Origin: Paenibacillus sp. Soil787
Lineage (GTDB): Bacteria; Bacillota; Bacilli; Paenibacillales; NBRC-103111
Reading direction: 5' to 3'
NCBI RefSeq assembly: GCF_001429545.1
Contig: NZ_LMSP01000013.1
Location: 39-64,038 of the forward strand
DNA length: 64,000 nt
Shown: positions 9,094 through 18,350 of the stretch, in pieces
Layout of the letters: every line of letters starts with the position of its first letter
Numbering within the stretch: position 1 is the first letter of the stretch
The notes under the pieces: model-generated
What the model was told of the DNA's origin: nothing
Database searches by the model: none
What the model saw: the letters and a program-made list of their open reading frames with translations, nothing else
Translations under genes and position numbers: made by a program

Positions 9094-9581
9094 GAAAAAC
9101 GGATAAGTATCCGGTAGATGGACCAAATGCTTTGTGGCAAATCTATCATACCGTTAGCAAATGGAAGGCGATGCGGAATTTCGTATTCATTCAAATAACG
9201 CGGTACTCGCCTTCGCTGCGTATGAAAAATTGGATTTACCGAAACGTATTGGGTATGAAGGTTGGTGAGCATACCGCTTTTGCTTTGATGGTGATGGTGG
9301 ATGTCTTTTTTCCAGAGAAGATTCATATTGGGAGCAATACGATTATTGGGTATAACACGACGATATTGGCCCATGAATATTTAACCAAAGAGTATAGACT
9401 CGGGGATGTAAATATTGGATCGCATGTGATGGTAGGTGCCAATACAACGATTCTACCCGGTGTGACGATTGGAGACTATGCCGTTATTGGAGCGGGTTCG
9501 GTTGTGCACAAGGATGTAGCGCCGTATAGCTTTGTGGCAGGGAATCCACTTCAGACGATTCGTGAAAGAATTGAGAAATGA
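9090..9581 (+). CDS. yvoF: Hexapeptide-repeat acyltransferase, YvoF type
   Basis: A 163-residue protein whose C-terminal half shows the left-handed beta-helix pattern (IGSNTIIGYNTTIL, VMVGANTTILPGVTIGDYAVIGAGSVV) of acetyl- and acyltransferases such as maltose O-acetyltransferase. It starts with TTG at 9090, overlapping the ppaX stop, and ends before a terminator. The position matches B. subtilis yvoF, whose substrate is not known to me. Trimer formation is expected from the fold. Confidence 0.82.
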   Translation: MRKTDKYPVDGPNALWQIYHTVSKWKAMRNFVFIQITRYSPSLRMKNWIYRNVLGMKVGEHTAFALMVMVDVFFPEKIHIGSNTIIGYNTTILAHEYLTKEYRLGDVNIGSHVMVGANTTILPGVTIGDYAVIGAGSVVHKDVAPYSFVAGNPLQTIRERIEK

Positions 9582-9595
9582 GAGTTGTATGCTAT

Positions 9596-9618
9596 AGAGC
9601 TGTACAGCTCTTTTTTTT
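9596..9618 (+). terminator. Terminator of the hprK operon
   Basis: Perfect stem AGAGCTGT/ACAGCTCT followed by eight T. Confidence 0.9.
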
Positions 9619-9664
9619 GCGTATGAATGAGGATATCCAGAGTTGGGAATCAGGTGAAAGACGA

Positions 9665-9693
9665 TTGACGGTCCTAAGCTTACGTGATAAAAT
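9665..9693 (+). promoter_or_regulatory. Sigma-A promoter of the histidine operon
   Basis: TTGACG, a 17-base spacer and TAAAAT lie about 95 bases before hisZ and just after the preceding terminator. I see no T-box or other tRNA-sensing leader in the short untranslated region. Confidence 0.7.
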
Positions 9694-9787
9694 AACCGTA
9701 CATTCTTTATTTTGGTAGTATGGTAGCACGTTACTGTGTTAAAGTGAATAAAAAGGAAATTGAATTCCTACATGTTGAGGTGAGACG

Positions 9788-11005
9788 GTGTCAAAGCCAA
9801 AAGTATTTGAAAAACCGTTAGGGGTTAAAGATTATTTGCCCGAGGCGGTTACGAAGTTGCGAAATATAGAATTCCGTGTATTGGCCTGTATGGAACGCTG
9901 GGGTTATAACCAGATCATTACGCCTACACTCGAATATTACGATACGGTTGGTGTTGCGAGTTCCACGGAAGACAAAAAGCTGTTCAAGTTGCTCGATCGT
10001 AAGGGAAAGACGCTTGTTTTGCGGTCTGAATTGACAGCGCCGATAGCGCGTGTAGCTTCTTCTTTACTCAAAGAACATGCGTTCCCATTGCGCTTATCCT
10101 ATCATTCGAATGTGTTTCGTTCGATTGAAGAGGAAGCTGGACGGGATTCCGAGTTTTTCCAAACGGGCGTTGAGCTTATTGGAGATGCTTCATCCGAAGC
10201 GGATGCTGAGGTAGTAGCGTTAGCGATTGCTTCATTGCAGGCGGCTGGCGTAGGCGCGTTCAAGATTGCGCTTGGTCACGTAGGCTTCTTGAACGGTTTG
10301 TTCCAGGAAACGCTGGAAGGACGCAGTGATGCTCAGCTTGCACTGAAAGAGCATTTGCTCAGTCGTGATTATGTTGGTTACCGCGAAGCAATAAAGTCGT
10401 TAGCTCTTATACCTGATGTAGAGCGTGAGCTGATTGGCGTGCTGCGACTTAGAGGCGGAGATGAAATTTGCGAGCAAGCTCGTATGGTATCTCAGCATCC
10501 AATCGCGCAGGATGCGATTCGTCATTTATGCGAAGTGTGGGATGTATTGAAAGCCTATGGGGTAAGTGAGCATGTAGTCATAGATTTAACGATGATTGGA
10601 GATTTCTCCTACTATACAGGCATGACGTTTGAGGGCTATGCAGCCGATTTAGGCTTCCCGGTATGCAGCGGAGGTAGATATGACAATCTGCTGAGTCAGT
10701 TTGGGCGTCCGGCTCCGGCGACGGGGTTTGCGCTCAAGACGAACCGAATCCTAGAGGTTACAGGCAAAGAGAACGTGGAGCAGCCAGGTCGTGTGCTGAT
10801 TGCTTACGATGCAGAGCATCGTGAAGAAGCGCTTCAGCTGGCGAAGGCTATGCGCAGCAGTGATGATGAGGCTATCATTATCACACAGTTGGTGAGCGAG
10901 TATGGAGCTTGGTCGAACGAGTTGTTGAACAAGGGAGACGGCCAGTACGAGCTTCGTGGAACGGTTTATAGTGATGTTATTACGATGATTGATATAGCGG
11001 TGTGA
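9788..11005 (+). CDS. hisZ: ATP phosphoribosyltransferase regulatory subunit
   Basis: A 405-residue paralogue of histidyl-tRNA synthetase without aminoacylation function. It forms an octamer with short HisG to start histidine synthesis and gives feedback control by histidine. Class II-like segments are visible (SELTAPIARV, ATGFALKTNRILE region). The start is GTG 9788 after GAGGTGAG. It is the first gene of the operon, and the presence of hisZ explains why hisG is the short form. Confidence 0.94.
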   Translation: MSKPKVFEKPLGVKDYLPEAVTKLRNIEFRVLACMERWGYNQIITPTLEYYDTVGVASSTEDKKLFKLLDRKGKTLVLRSELTAPIARVASSLLKEHAFPLRLSYHSNVFRSIEEEAGRDSEFFQTGVELIGDASSEADAEVVALAIASLQAAGVGAFKIALGHVGFLNGLFQETLEGRSDAQLALKEHLLSRDYVGYREAIKSLALIPDVERELIGVLRLRGGDEICEQARMVSQHPIAQDAIRHLCEVWDVLKAYGVSEHVVIDLTMIGDFSYYTGMTFEGYAADLGFPVCSGGRYDNLLSQFGRPAPATGFALKTNRILEVTGKENVEQPGRVLIAYDAEHREEALQLAKAMRSSDDEAIIITQLVSEYGAWSNELLNKGDGQYELRGTVYSDVITMIDIAV

Positions 11006-11037
11006 TACGAGCAAGTGAAAGTGAAGAGCAATAGCAA

Positions 11038-11070
11038 AGAGTAAGAGTAAGAGTAAGAGTAAGAGTAAGA
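11038..11070 (+). repeat. Hexanucleotide tandem repeat between hisZ and hisG
   Basis: Five and a half perfect copies of AGAGTA lie in the 123-base spacer. Such a tract can change copy number by slippage. It lies too far from the hisG start to change the ribosome-binding-site spacing directly. Confidence 0.85.
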
Positions 11071-11128
11071 ATCAAATGAATGAGTTTGTCTCGCTCAGTT
11101 AGTTGGAAGTTTGAAGGAGGTTGGAACG

Positions 11129-11764
11129 GTGGATGATATTCTAAAAGTAGCGATGCCGAAAGGCCGTATTTATAAACAAGCAGCGAAGCTTTTTCATAAA
11201 GCGGGTCTGCCGATCCCAGAAGACCTGGAAGAAGGACGCCGATTAATCATTCCTGTTCATGAAGCAAGAATGGAATTCATTTTGGCGAAACCGGTTGATG
11301 TTCCTACCTATGTCGAATACGGCGTAGCGGATATTGGGGTTGTCGGCAAGGATGTCCTGATGGAGGAGAACCGCAACGTGTATGAGCTGTTGGATCTGGG
11401 TATAGCACGCTGCCGGATGTCGGTTATTGGACTGCCGGATTGGAAGCAAGAGATCAATCCGCGGGTTGCGACGAAGTATCCGAACGTCGCTTCTCAGTAT
11501 TTTCGCGAGCGGGGGCAGCAGGTTGAGGTTATCAAACTAAACGGCTCTATCGAGCTTGCGCCGCTGATTGGTCTGGCTGACCGTATCGTAGATATGGTCG
11601 AAACGGGAGAGACGCTTCGGGAGAACGGACTCGTGGAACAAGAGGAGATTTTTCAAATTACGAGCCGCTTAATTGCGAATCGAGTGAGTTACCGCATGAA
11701 GAATGAGTCCATTCAGCGGTTATGTGATATGCTGCAGGCTGTTTTACCTGTGATGAAGGTCTAG
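11129..11764 (+). CDS. hisG: ATP phosphoribosyltransferase, short form
   Basis: A 211-residue catalytic subunit that joins ATP and PRPP in the first step of histidine synthesis. It lacks the C-terminal regulatory domain of long HisG and so depends on HisZ. I chose GTG 11129 ([13 protein letters not shown]), eight bases after AAGGAGG; the upstream TTG at 11111 contains that ribosome-binding site. Family motifs [14 protein letters not shown] and [16 protein letters not shown] are present. A 456-base noncoding gap with repeats separates it from hisD. Confidence 0.95.
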   Translation: MDDILKVAMPKGRIYKQAAKLFHKAGLPIPEDLEEGRRLIIPVHEARMEFILAKPVDVPTYVEYGVADIGVVGKDVLMEENRNVYELLDLGIARCRMSVIGLPDWKQEINPRVATKYPNVASQYFRERGQQVEVIKLNGSIELAPLIGLADRIVDMVETGETLRENGLVEQEEIFQITSRLIANRVSYRMKNESIQRLCDMLQAVLPVMKV

Positions 11765-11835
11765 AAGAAACATAGGGATTAGATCACCCACATTTAAGGT
11801 TGAATCTGTTATGCAGCTTAAGTTTACGCACCTTA

Positions 11836-12095
11836 GAGGAACGACGATCCTCTATTTGAGCGAAAATGTTGAGAAAATCAAACTAGCGGAACGTGAGGAC
11901 TCTATTTGAGCGAAATTAGGGTTCGAAGAGGTAGAAACAACGAAATAAGGGCTCCTCGTTCCTCGAATTCATGAAATTAAGCTGTTTTTCGGCAAATAAG
12001 GGCTCCTCGTTCCGCTAATTCATGTAATTAGGTGTTTTCTCTGACAAATGAGGCTCCTCGTTCCTCGGATTTATGAAATAAAGCTGTTTTCCGGC
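11836..12095. repeat. Array of ~50-nt repeats, two forward and three inverted units
   Basis: Units start at 11836 and 11887 on the plus strand with the core GGAACG-GA-CTCTATTTGAGCG. Units of about 51 nt at 11943, 11994 and 12046 carry the inverse core AAATAAGGGCTCCTCGTTCC and run into TTCATGAAATTAAGCTG. The whole forms a large imperfect palindrome inside the histidine operon. The same family, with the same forward-then-inverted layout, is at 53184-53362. The rest of the gap (11765-11835 and 12096-12220) shows no gene. Confidence 0.8.
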
Positions 12096-12220
12096 AAATA
12101 CGCACCCAGAGATCAGGTTCCCCCCACGGAGTAACTGTTATCGAAAAGCTCGGAAAATGGAGCTAATAAGTAGCTATGTTGCAATTGATATAGATAGACG
12201 ATCAAGAGAGGATGATGAAG

Positions 12221-13507
12221 ATGCGGATACTTCCCGCCTCGGAATTTCAATTGAACCGCGAGGTCGAATACGGATCACCCGAGCAAAATGAGACCGTCCG
12301 CCGCATCATCGATGAGGTGCGGCAGGACGGAGATGCCGCGCTCAGGCGCATGGCACAGCAGTTCGACCGCGTCACCGTCGCTGAGCTTCGCGTCAGCGAC
12401 GAGGAGATCCAAGCGGCGTACGCAGAGGTCGACGCCGAGTTCCTTGCGGCGCTGCGACAAGCCGCCGCTAACATTCGTGCGTTTCATGAGAAGCAGAAAC
12501 GCACGTCGTGGATGGACCTGCAGGCGAACGGCAGCCTGCTGGGCCAAATCATCCGACCGCTGAAGCGGGTCGGATTGTACGTGCCCGGAGGGAAGGCGGC
12601 TTACCCTTCCTCCGTGCTTATGAACGCCATCCCCGCGATCGTCGCGGGGGTGCCGGAGATCGCGATGGTGACGCCTCCGGCCACCGCGGGGGAAGAGGGC
12701 ATCAACCCGCATATCCTCGTGGCGGCAGCCGAAGCGGGTGTGAAAGAGATCTACCGCGTAGGCGGGGCGCAGGCGGTAGCCGCGCTGGCCTACGGCACGG
12801 AATCGATCCCGCCGGTCGATAAGATCGTCGGGCCCGGCAACATCTACGTCGCGCTGGCGAAGCGCTTCGTATTCGGCGTCGTCGATATCGACATGATCGC
12901 CGGGCCAACGGACATCGTCGTGCTGGCGGATGAGCACGCCGACCCTGAGTACGTCGCGGCTGATTTGCTGGCGCAGGCCGAGCACGACGAGATGTCACCG
13001 TCGATTCTGGTGACACCTTCGAGAGAGCTTGCCGAAGCGGTTCGGCAAGAGCTGTGGCGGCAACTGGATGTGCTGCCGAAGAAAGCGATCGCCTCTGTAT
13101 CCACAGCAACCAAAGGAACTATACTGCTTGTGGATAACTTGGACGAGGGCGTTGACGTTGTCAATCGCTTGGCGCCGGAGCATTGCGAGCTGCTGGTGCA
13201 AGAGCCTTTCAACCTGCTGCCGCGCATAGAGAATGCAGGAGCTATATTCCTCGGCGCCTACAGCACGGAACCCGTAGGCGATTATTTCGCTGGACCTAAC
13301 CATGTGCTGCCGACGAATGGCACAGCCCGTTTTTCATCGCCGCTGAATGTGGACGATTTCCTAAAAAAATCAAGCGTTATTCATTATAGCAAGGAAGCGC
13401 TGATCGCAAACGGCGAAATGATTATGACGCTGGCCCGTAACGAAGGGTTGGAAGGTCATGCAAGAGCGGTTGAGATCCGACTCAAGAAGGAAGGGAAGTT
13501 GAAATAA
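12221..13507 (+). CDS. hisD: Histidinol dehydrogenase
   Basis: A 428-residue zinc enzyme for the last two oxidations, from L-histidinol to L-histidine. [39 protein letters not shown] and LAPEHCELL carry family and catalytic residues. I chose ATG 12221, nine bases after AGAGAGG; ATGs at 12212 and 12215 sit directly on the ribosome-binding site. From the start to about 13090 the third codon positions are strongly G/C and the DNA is visibly GC-richer than any neighbour; the last 400 bases return to local style. This suggests replacement of most of the gene by recombination. It overlaps hisB by one base. Confidence 0.95.
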   Translation: MRILPASEFQLNREVEYGSPEQNETVRRIIDEVRQDGDAALRRMAQQFDRVTVAELRVSDEEIQAAYAEVDAEFLAALRQAAANIRAFHEKQKRTSWMDLQANGSLLGQIIRPLKRVGLYVPGGKAAYPSSVLMNAIPAIVAGVPEIAMVTPPATAGEEGINPHILVAAAEAGVKEIYRVGGAQAVAALAYGTESIPPVDKIVGPGNIYVALAKRFVFGVVDIDMIAGPTDIVVLADEHADPEYVAADLLAQAEHDEMSPSILVTPSRELAEAVRQELWRQLDVLPKKAIASVSTATKGTILLVDNLDEGVDVVNRLAPEHCELLVQEPFNLLPRIENAGAIFLGAYSTEPVGDYFAGPNHVLPTNGTARFSSPLNVDDFLKKSSVIHYSKEALIANGEMIMTLARNEGLEGHARAVEIRLKKEGKLK

Positions 13508-14115
13508 TGGCTGAACAAGATAAAGGGATTGCCCGCTCAGCGCGTGTAGCCCGCAAAACAAATGAGACCGATATTGCCCTCGCGTTCCAAGTAGACGGGA
13601 CTGGAGTTTCTGAGATTCAAACGGATGTACCTTTCTTGAACCATATGCTTGATTTGTTCACGAAACACGGACATTTCGATCTGAATGTTGTCGCTAAAGG
13701 CGATATCGAGATCGATGATCATCATACGGTTGAAGATATCGGTATTTGCTTAGGTCAAACCCTTCGTGAAGCACTAGGTGATAAAAAAGGGATTAAACGC
13801 TATGCCAGCGTATTCGTTCCGATGGATGAAGCCCTTGCTCAAGTGGTCATCGATATTAGCAACCGACCGCATTTCGAATACCGCGCGCAGTATCCTTCAC
13901 AAACTGTTGGCAGTTTCGATACGCAGCTTGTACATGAATTCTTGTGGAAGCTGGCTCTAGAGGCGCGTATCACGCTGCATGTTATCGTACATTACGGACA
14001 AAACACGCATCACATGATTGAAGCTGTGTTTAAAGCGTTAGGCCGAGCGTTAGATGAAGCGACATCGATCGATCCTCGCGTGCAGGGGGTTCCTTCGACG
14101 AAGGGAGTGCTGTAG
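13507..14115 (+). CDS. hisB: Imidazoleglycerol-phosphate dehydratase
   Basis: A 202-residue manganese enzyme that dehydrates imidazoleglycerol phosphate. The two His-rich metal motifs are DDHHTVEDIG and THHMIEAVFKALGRAL. It is the monofunctional type without a fused phosphatase; the phosphatase is the PHP protein at 16198. ATG 13507 overlaps the hisD stop (TAATG). Confidence 0.96.
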   Translation: MAEQDKGIARSARVARKTNETDIALAFQVDGTGVSEIQTDVPFLNHMLDLFTKHGHFDLNVVAKGDIEIDDHHTVEDIGICLGQTLREALGDKKGIKRYASVFVPMDEALAQVVIDISNRPHFEYRAQYPSQTVGSFDTQLVHEFLWKLALEARITLHVIVHYGQNTHHMIEAVFKALGRALDEATSIDPRVQGVPSTKGVL

Positions 14116-14117
14116 GA

Positions 14118-14723
14118 ATGATCGCCATTATTGATTATGGAATGGGTAATTTACACAGTGTAAGCAAGGCAGTCGAGCGTCTTGGTTACGAAGCAGTTGT
14201 AACAGGTGATGCTGATCAGATCTTAGCAGCTGAGGGCGCTATCCTGCCAGGTGTAGGCGCATTCGGGGATGCGATGGAGCAGCTGCGCGAGTCGGGGCTG
14301 AATGATGTCGTCGTCCGTTATGCCGAATCGGGTAAGCCGCTATTAGGTATTTGCCTTGGCATGCAGTTGCTGTTCGCCAGCAGCGAGGAGCATGGGGATC
14401 ATGAGGGGCTTGCCCTTTTGCCTGGCTCGGTCGTTCGCTTTCAGGGGGACTACAAGGTGCCGCATATGGGTTGGAATCGATTAGTCAACAAGCAAAATGA
14501 CAGTCCTATTTTCCAAGGTATCGAAGAAGGACACGTGTACTTCGTCCACTCCTATCATGCGAAGCCGGAGCGTGAGAGCGACTTGTTAGCGGTAACGGAT
14601 TACCATCAGCCAGTGACGGCTATTGTAGGCAGAGATAACGTATACGGCATGCAGTTCCACCCTGAAAAAAGTGGAGATACTGGCATGAAGCTGCTAGATA
14701 ATTTTCTGAAAATGTGCAAATAG
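14118..14723 (+). CDS. hisH: Imidazole glycerol phosphate synthase, glutaminase subunit
   Basis: A 201-residue class I glutamine amidotransferase that feeds ammonia to HisF. The nucleophile Cys is in GICLGMQLLF, and the His-Glu part of the triad is in FHPEKSG. It begins two bases after hisB. Confidence 0.96.
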   Translation: MIAIIDYGMGNLHSVSKAVERLGYEAVVTGDADQILAAEGAILPGVGAFGDAMEQLRESGLNDVVVRYAESGKPLLGICLGMQLLFASSEEHGDHEGLALLPGSVVRFQGDYKVPHMGWNRLVNKQNDSPIFQGIEEGHVYFVHSYHAKPERESDLLAVTDYHQPVTAIVGRDNVYGMQFHPEKSGDTGMKLLDNFLKMCK

Positions 14724-14762
14724 GGGTAATAAAAAGTTTAGCTTAGGAAGGAGGTGCCCATC

Positions 14763-15521
14763 ATGTTAGCCAAAAGAATTATTCCTTGCCTAGACGTCAA
14801 GGATGGCAGGGTGGTCAAGGGCGTTAATTTCGTTAATTTGCGCGATGCAGGCGATCCGGTGGAGCTGGCAGCGATTTACGATAAAGAGGGCGCGGATGAG
14901 CTGGTGTTCCTCGATATTTCGGCTTCGGTGGAAGGACGGGCAACGATGGTGGAGGTTGTCCGTCAAACGGCAGGGGAGATTACGATCCCTTTCACCGTTG
15001 GCGGCGGCATCTCCAATGTAGACGACATGAAACGCCTGCTTCGCGCCGGAGCGGATAAGATCGGTATCAACACAGCGGCGGTTCGCAATCCTCAGCTCGT
15101 ATCGGATGGAGCACGGAAGTTCGGTTCCCAGTGTATTGTCGTTGCCATTGATGCGAAATTTAATGCAGAGTGGGGAGAATGGGAAGTGTTCACGCATGGC
15201 GGACGCAACGCCACCGGTATCAAGACGTTGGAGTGGGCGAAGCGTATGGAAGAGCTTGGTGCAGGAGAAATTTTGCTTACCAGCATGGATGCAGACGGGA
15301 CGAAGGATGGCTTTGATTTGAAACTAACGCGTGCCGTGTCCGAGCTGCTCACGATTCCCGTGATTGCTTCCGGAGGAGCGGGCAAAGCGGAGCATTTCTA
15401 CGATGTATTTACGGAAGGTAAAGCCGATGCAGGGCTGGCAGCAACCATTTTTCACTATAAAGAGTTAACGGTTCAAGGGGTCAAAGACGACCTTAAAGGT
15501 AAAGGGGTTGAAATCCGATGA
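14763..15521 (+). CDS. hisF: Imidazole glycerol phosphate synthase, cyclase subunit
   Basis: A 252-residue TIM-barrel cyclase that closes the imidazole ring and releases AICAR. The first catalytic Asp is in [13 protein letters not shown], and phosphate loops VGGGIS and ASGGAG are present. I chose ATG 14763, eight bases after AAGGAGG, rather than the GTG at 14754 that overlaps that site. Its end overlaps hisI by four bases (ATGA). Confidence 0.96.
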   Translation: MLAKRIIPCLDVKDGRVVKGVNFVNLRDAGDPVELAAIYDKEGADELVFLDISASVEGRATMVEVVRQTAGEITIPFTVGGGISNVDDMKRLLRAGADKIGINTAAVRNPQLVSDGARKFGSQCIVVAIDAKFNAEWGEWEVFTHGGRNATGIKTLEWAKRMEELGAGEILLTSMDADGTKDGFDLKLTRAVSELLTIPVIASGGAGKAEHFYDVFTEGKADAGLAATIFHYKELTVQGVKDDLKGKGVEIR

Positions 15522-16171
15522 CATTTTCAATAGATCAGATTACTTATGATGCACAGGGTCTGGTACCTGCCATCGTACAGGACGCAGTCAGCAAAGAAGT
15601 GCTCATGCTTGCTTACATGAATAGCGAGTCATTGCAGCGTACGATTCAAACGGGTGATACTTGGTTCTGGAGCCGTTCCCGCGGTGAGTTGTGGAATAAA
15701 GGAGCAACTTCCGGTCATACGCAAAAGGTAAAATCACTGCGTTACGACTGCGATGCAGACACGCTGCTGGTTCTCGTGGAACAAGTGGGACCTGCTTGTC
15801 ACAACGGCACTTATACTTGTTTCACAGAAAGTATCCCTGTGGATGGGGCCGCTCAAGAAGCCGCACCTGCCGCAGAGGGCAATCGTTTCGCGATTCTTGG
15901 CGAGTTGGAAGCTGTTATTGCTTCGCGTGACGCGGAGCGTCCTGAGGGCGCTTATACAACGTACCTTTTCGAAAAGGGCGTTGATAAGATTCTCAAAAAA
16001 GTCGGCGAAGAAACGGCCGAAGTGATTATCGCAGCCAAAAATAAAGATAACGATGAGCTTCGCTATGAAGCGAGTGATCTTATTTTTCACTTAATGGTCC
16101 TTTTGCGTAATAATAAGCTGCCTTTGGATGATATTATGAAAGAGCTGGCTAATCGGCACGTCAAAAAATAA
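15518..16171 (+). CDS. hisI: Bifunctional phosphoribosyl-AMP cyclohydrolase / phosphoribosyl-ATP pyrophosphatase
   Basis: A 217-residue fusion of steps 3 and 2 of histidine synthesis. The N-terminal cyclohydrolase part has the zinc residues in [12 protein letters not shown] and [12 protein letters not shown]. The C-terminal MazG-like pyrophosphohydrolase part has [15 protein letters not shown]. The order HisI then HisE is the usual one for the fusion. Confidence 0.95.
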   Translation: MTFSIDQITYDAQGLVPAIVQDAVSKEVLMLAYMNSESLQRTIQTGDTWFWSRSRGELWNKGATSGHTQKVKSLRYDCDADTLLVLVEQVGPACHNGTYTCFTESIPVDGAAQEAAPAAEGNRFAILGELEAVIASRDAERPEGAYTTYLFEKGVDKILKKVGEETAEVIIAAKNKDNDELRYEASDLIFHLMVLLRNNKLPLDDIMKELANRHVKK

Positions 16172-16197
16172 ATAAAACGACCTGGAGTGAATTCACG

Positions 16198-17004
16198 ATG
16201 TTGATTGATTATCATACACATCATGTGCGCTGCGGTCACGCCTCTGGGGAACTGGAGGACTACGTCAAACGCGGCATCGAGATCGGGCTCACACAGTTGG
16301 GGCTTTCGGATCATATGCCGCTTTTGCATGTGGACCCTGCGACTTATTGGCCGGAAATGGCCATGCCGATGGAAGAATTGCCTCGCTATGTCGAGGAGTG
16401 TCTCTATCTTAAAGAGAAGTACAAAGATCAGATTGATATCCGTGTCGGACTGGAGGGCGATTATGTCGAAGGCTATGAGACGCAGATTGCTGCAATTATC
16501 AAAGCGTACCCATGGGACTATGTCATCGGTTCTGTCCATTTCCTTGGCGAGTGGGATATTTCTGATTTTAGGCAGCTTGCAGGTTGGGAAGGTAAGGATA
16601 TTTATGAAGTTTATACCCAATACTACGATGCAGTGAAGAAAGCAGTCCGAACCGGACTGTATGATTATATCGGTCATATCGATATGATTAAGCGATTTGG
16701 TTACGTCCCGGATCGTGATACATGGGAGCTTGAGAAGGCGGCACTGGACACTGTGAAAGAATGTGATCTTGCGATCGAGCTGAATGCTTCGGGCTTGCGC
16801 CATCCGTGTAAAGAGATGTTCCCGAGCCGCCGAATGCTGGAATATTGTCATAAGGTGGGAATTCCACTCACGATAGGTTCGGATGCGCACCAGCCGGATC
16901 GGTTGTCTCAGTATTTGGACGAAGCCAGGGAGCTCTTGAAATCCGTTGGATTTAACGAAATAGCCACATTTTCTGCCCGAAAACGACATCTTGTGACTTT
17001 TTAA
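16198..17004 (+). CDS. hisJ: Histidinol-phosphatase, PHP family
   Basis: A 268-residue PHP-domain metal phosphatase that makes L-histidinol from its phosphate. The first metal motif is DYHTHHVRCGHA, and later metal ligands are in GLEGDYVEG, HIDMIKRFG and GSDAHQPDRL. It supplies the activity missing from the monofunctional HisB and completes the pathway within the operon. Spacing to hisI is 26 bases. Confidence 0.92.
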   Translation: MLIDYHTHHVRCGHASGELEDYVKRGIEIGLTQLGLSDHMPLLHVDPATYWPEMAMPMEELPRYVEECLYLKEKYKDQIDIRVGLEGDYVEGYETQIAAIIKAYPWDYVIGSVHFLGEWDISDFRQLAGWEGKDIYEVYTQYYDAVKKAVRTGLYDYIGHIDMIKRFGYVPDRDTWELEKAALDTVKECDLAIELNASGLRHPCKEMFPSRRMLEYCHKVGIPLTIGSDAHQPDRLSQYLDEARELLKSVGFNEIATFSARKRHLVTF

Positions 17005-17021
17005 ATTCGACATGTTTCATG

Positions 17022-17027
17022 TATAAT
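17022..17027 (+). promoter_or_regulatory. Likely -10 box of a prs promoter
   Basis: TATAAT lies 52 bases before prs in the spacer after hisJ. The -35 region is poor (T-rich, TTGTGA is too far), so prs may be only partly independent of the his operon. Confidence 0.4.
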
Positions 17028-17079
17028 GAATAGGAACTGTATAATCTATTTAATGAACCTTCGGAGGTAACCATTAACC

Positions 17080-18030
17080 ATGCATAGCGACAATGTTAAA
17101 ATCTTTTCCGGATCTTCGAATCCGAAGCTTGCGGAACGTATTTGTAAAGAGCTCGGCCAGCCGCTTGGACAAATTAAGCTTTCCCGTTTTAAAAGCGGAG
17201 AAATTTACTGCCTTTACGAAGAAACGATTCGTAACTGTGACGTATTCCTGGTACAAACTTTTTCCCATCCGATTAATGAGCACATGATGGAACTTCTGGT
17301 CATGATGGATGCGGCGAAAAGAGCTTCTGCAAGAACGATCAACCTTGTCATCCCCTACTATGGTTACTCTCGTCAAGAACGTAAAGCTGCTCCGCGCGAG
17401 CCGATTTCTGCTAAATTAGTAGCTGACTTGTTCAGTGCAGCTGGTGCAACTCGTGTTGTAACGATTGACCTTCATGCACCTGCGATTCAAGGCTTCTTCA
17501 ATATTCCAGTGGACCACTTGACAGCGCTTGATCTTATCAGCGACAACATCAAAAAGAGAAATCTGCCAAACCCAGTTATCGTATCTCCGGATGCGGGACG
17601 TGCTACAACTGCTGAGAAAATGGCCAACATTCTCGATGCGCCATTCGCAATGATGATCAAGAAGCGCCCAGAACATAATGAATCAGTGATTACCCATGTC
17701 ATTGGTGATGTAGCCGGCCGTACGCCGATTATTATCGAGGATCTTATCGATACCGGTACGACGATTGTCAACGTTGTTGAGAGCCTGAAGGAAAGAGGAG
17801 CGCATGACGTATATATTTGTGCGACACATCCTGTGTTCTCTGGACCTGCCCTGCAGCGCCTAGATCACCCTAGCATTAAGGAAGTCATCATCACGGACTC
17901 CATTGCGATTCCGGAAGGACATTCCGATAAATTCAATGTGCTTTCCGTAGCTCCGCTGTTGTCTGATGCGATTCGCATTATCAATGAAGGTGGTTCCCTA
18001 TCCTCCCTCTTCAAATACGGCGGCGTATAA
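17080..18030 (+). CDS. prs: Ribose-phosphate pyrophosphokinase
   Basis: A 316-residue enzyme making PRPP from ribose 5-phosphate and ATP. The family segment GYSRQERKAAPREPISAK and the PRPP loop EDLIDTGTTI are present. The loop differs from the usual DTAGT form of class I enzymes, and the N-terminal part is also divergent, so this may be a second paralogue. It follows hisJ by 75 bases, and PRPP is the substrate of HisG, so it may supply the pathway. The ribosome-binding site is CGGAGGTAA. Confidence 0.9.
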   Translation: MHSDNVKIFSGSSNPKLAERICKELGQPLGQIKLSRFKSGEIYCLYEETIRNCDVFLVQTFSHPINEHMMELLVMMDAAKRASARTINLVIPYYGYSRQERKAAPREPISAKLVADLFSAAGATRVVTIDLHAPAIQGFFNIPVDHLTALDLISDNIKKRNLPNPVIVSPDAGRATTAEKMANILDAPFAMMIKKRPEHNESVITHVIGDVAGRTPIIIEDLIDTGTTIVNVVESLKERGAHDVYICATHPVFSGPALQRLDHPSIKEVIITDSIAIPEGHSDKFNVLSVAPLLSDAIRIINEGGSLSSLFKYGGV

Positions 18031-18034
18031 GGAA

Positions 18035-18203
18035 GCTTTAAAAGCTGACTTTGAAAACGATGATTTAGCAGGGAAGTGGATTCGGCGTCGAATCTTGAAC
18101 GAAATCCGGGAAGTCCGGTACTCACGTAGGCTTACCTACGCTCCGTTCCTCCTTCTCCGGATTTCGTCCAACCTTCTCGGTTTTGAAAGCCAGCTTTTAA
18201 AGC
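18035..18203. repeat. 169-nt nested palindrome after prs
   Basis: Starting five bases past the prs stop, 24-nt outer arms (18035-18058 and 18180-18203) are inverted copies with two mismatches. Inner arms of 15 nt (18095-18109 and 18157-18171, around CGAAATCCGG) match with one mismatch, and a central hairpin CGTAGG-CTTA-CCTACG lies at 18125-18140. No T-run follows. It can form a very long RNA hairpin or a cruciform. The remaining spacer up to 18350 holds only the next promoter. Confidence 0.85.
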
Positions 18204-18288
18204 CACTATTGGAACAGGATCTACAGCAAAAGTTCAAGAGCAAATTCAAGAATTTTACAGGACCAGATCTTACCTTCGGATTATGTTT

Positions 18289-18316
18289 TTGGCTTCCATG
18301 CGATCTATGGTATAAT
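18289..18316 (+). promoter_or_regulatory. Extended -10 promoter of the TPR gene
   Basis: TTGGCT, a 16-base spacer and TGG-TATAAT (TGn extension) lie 35 bases before ATG 18351. Confidence 0.65.
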
Positions 18317-18350
18317 TTGAGTGTAATCAAATTGCCGGAGGTGTCTTGCT

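Noticed and set aside
9619..9787. T-box or histidine attenuator before hisZ
   Set aside because: The leader is short, with no T-box core motif, specifier stem or His-codon run.
11836..12095. CRISPR-like array
   Set aside because: Units are longer and diverged, change orientation, have no unique spacers between identical repeats, and no cas genes are near.
12275..12985. 236-codon open frame on the minus strand of hisD
   Set aside because: It is a shadow of the GC-rich hisD coding frame; it has no ribosome-binding site and no family pattern.
16087..17013. 308-codon minus-strand frame opposite hisJ
   Set aside because: It is antisense to a well supported PHP-family gene; no start signal and no recognisable protein pattern.
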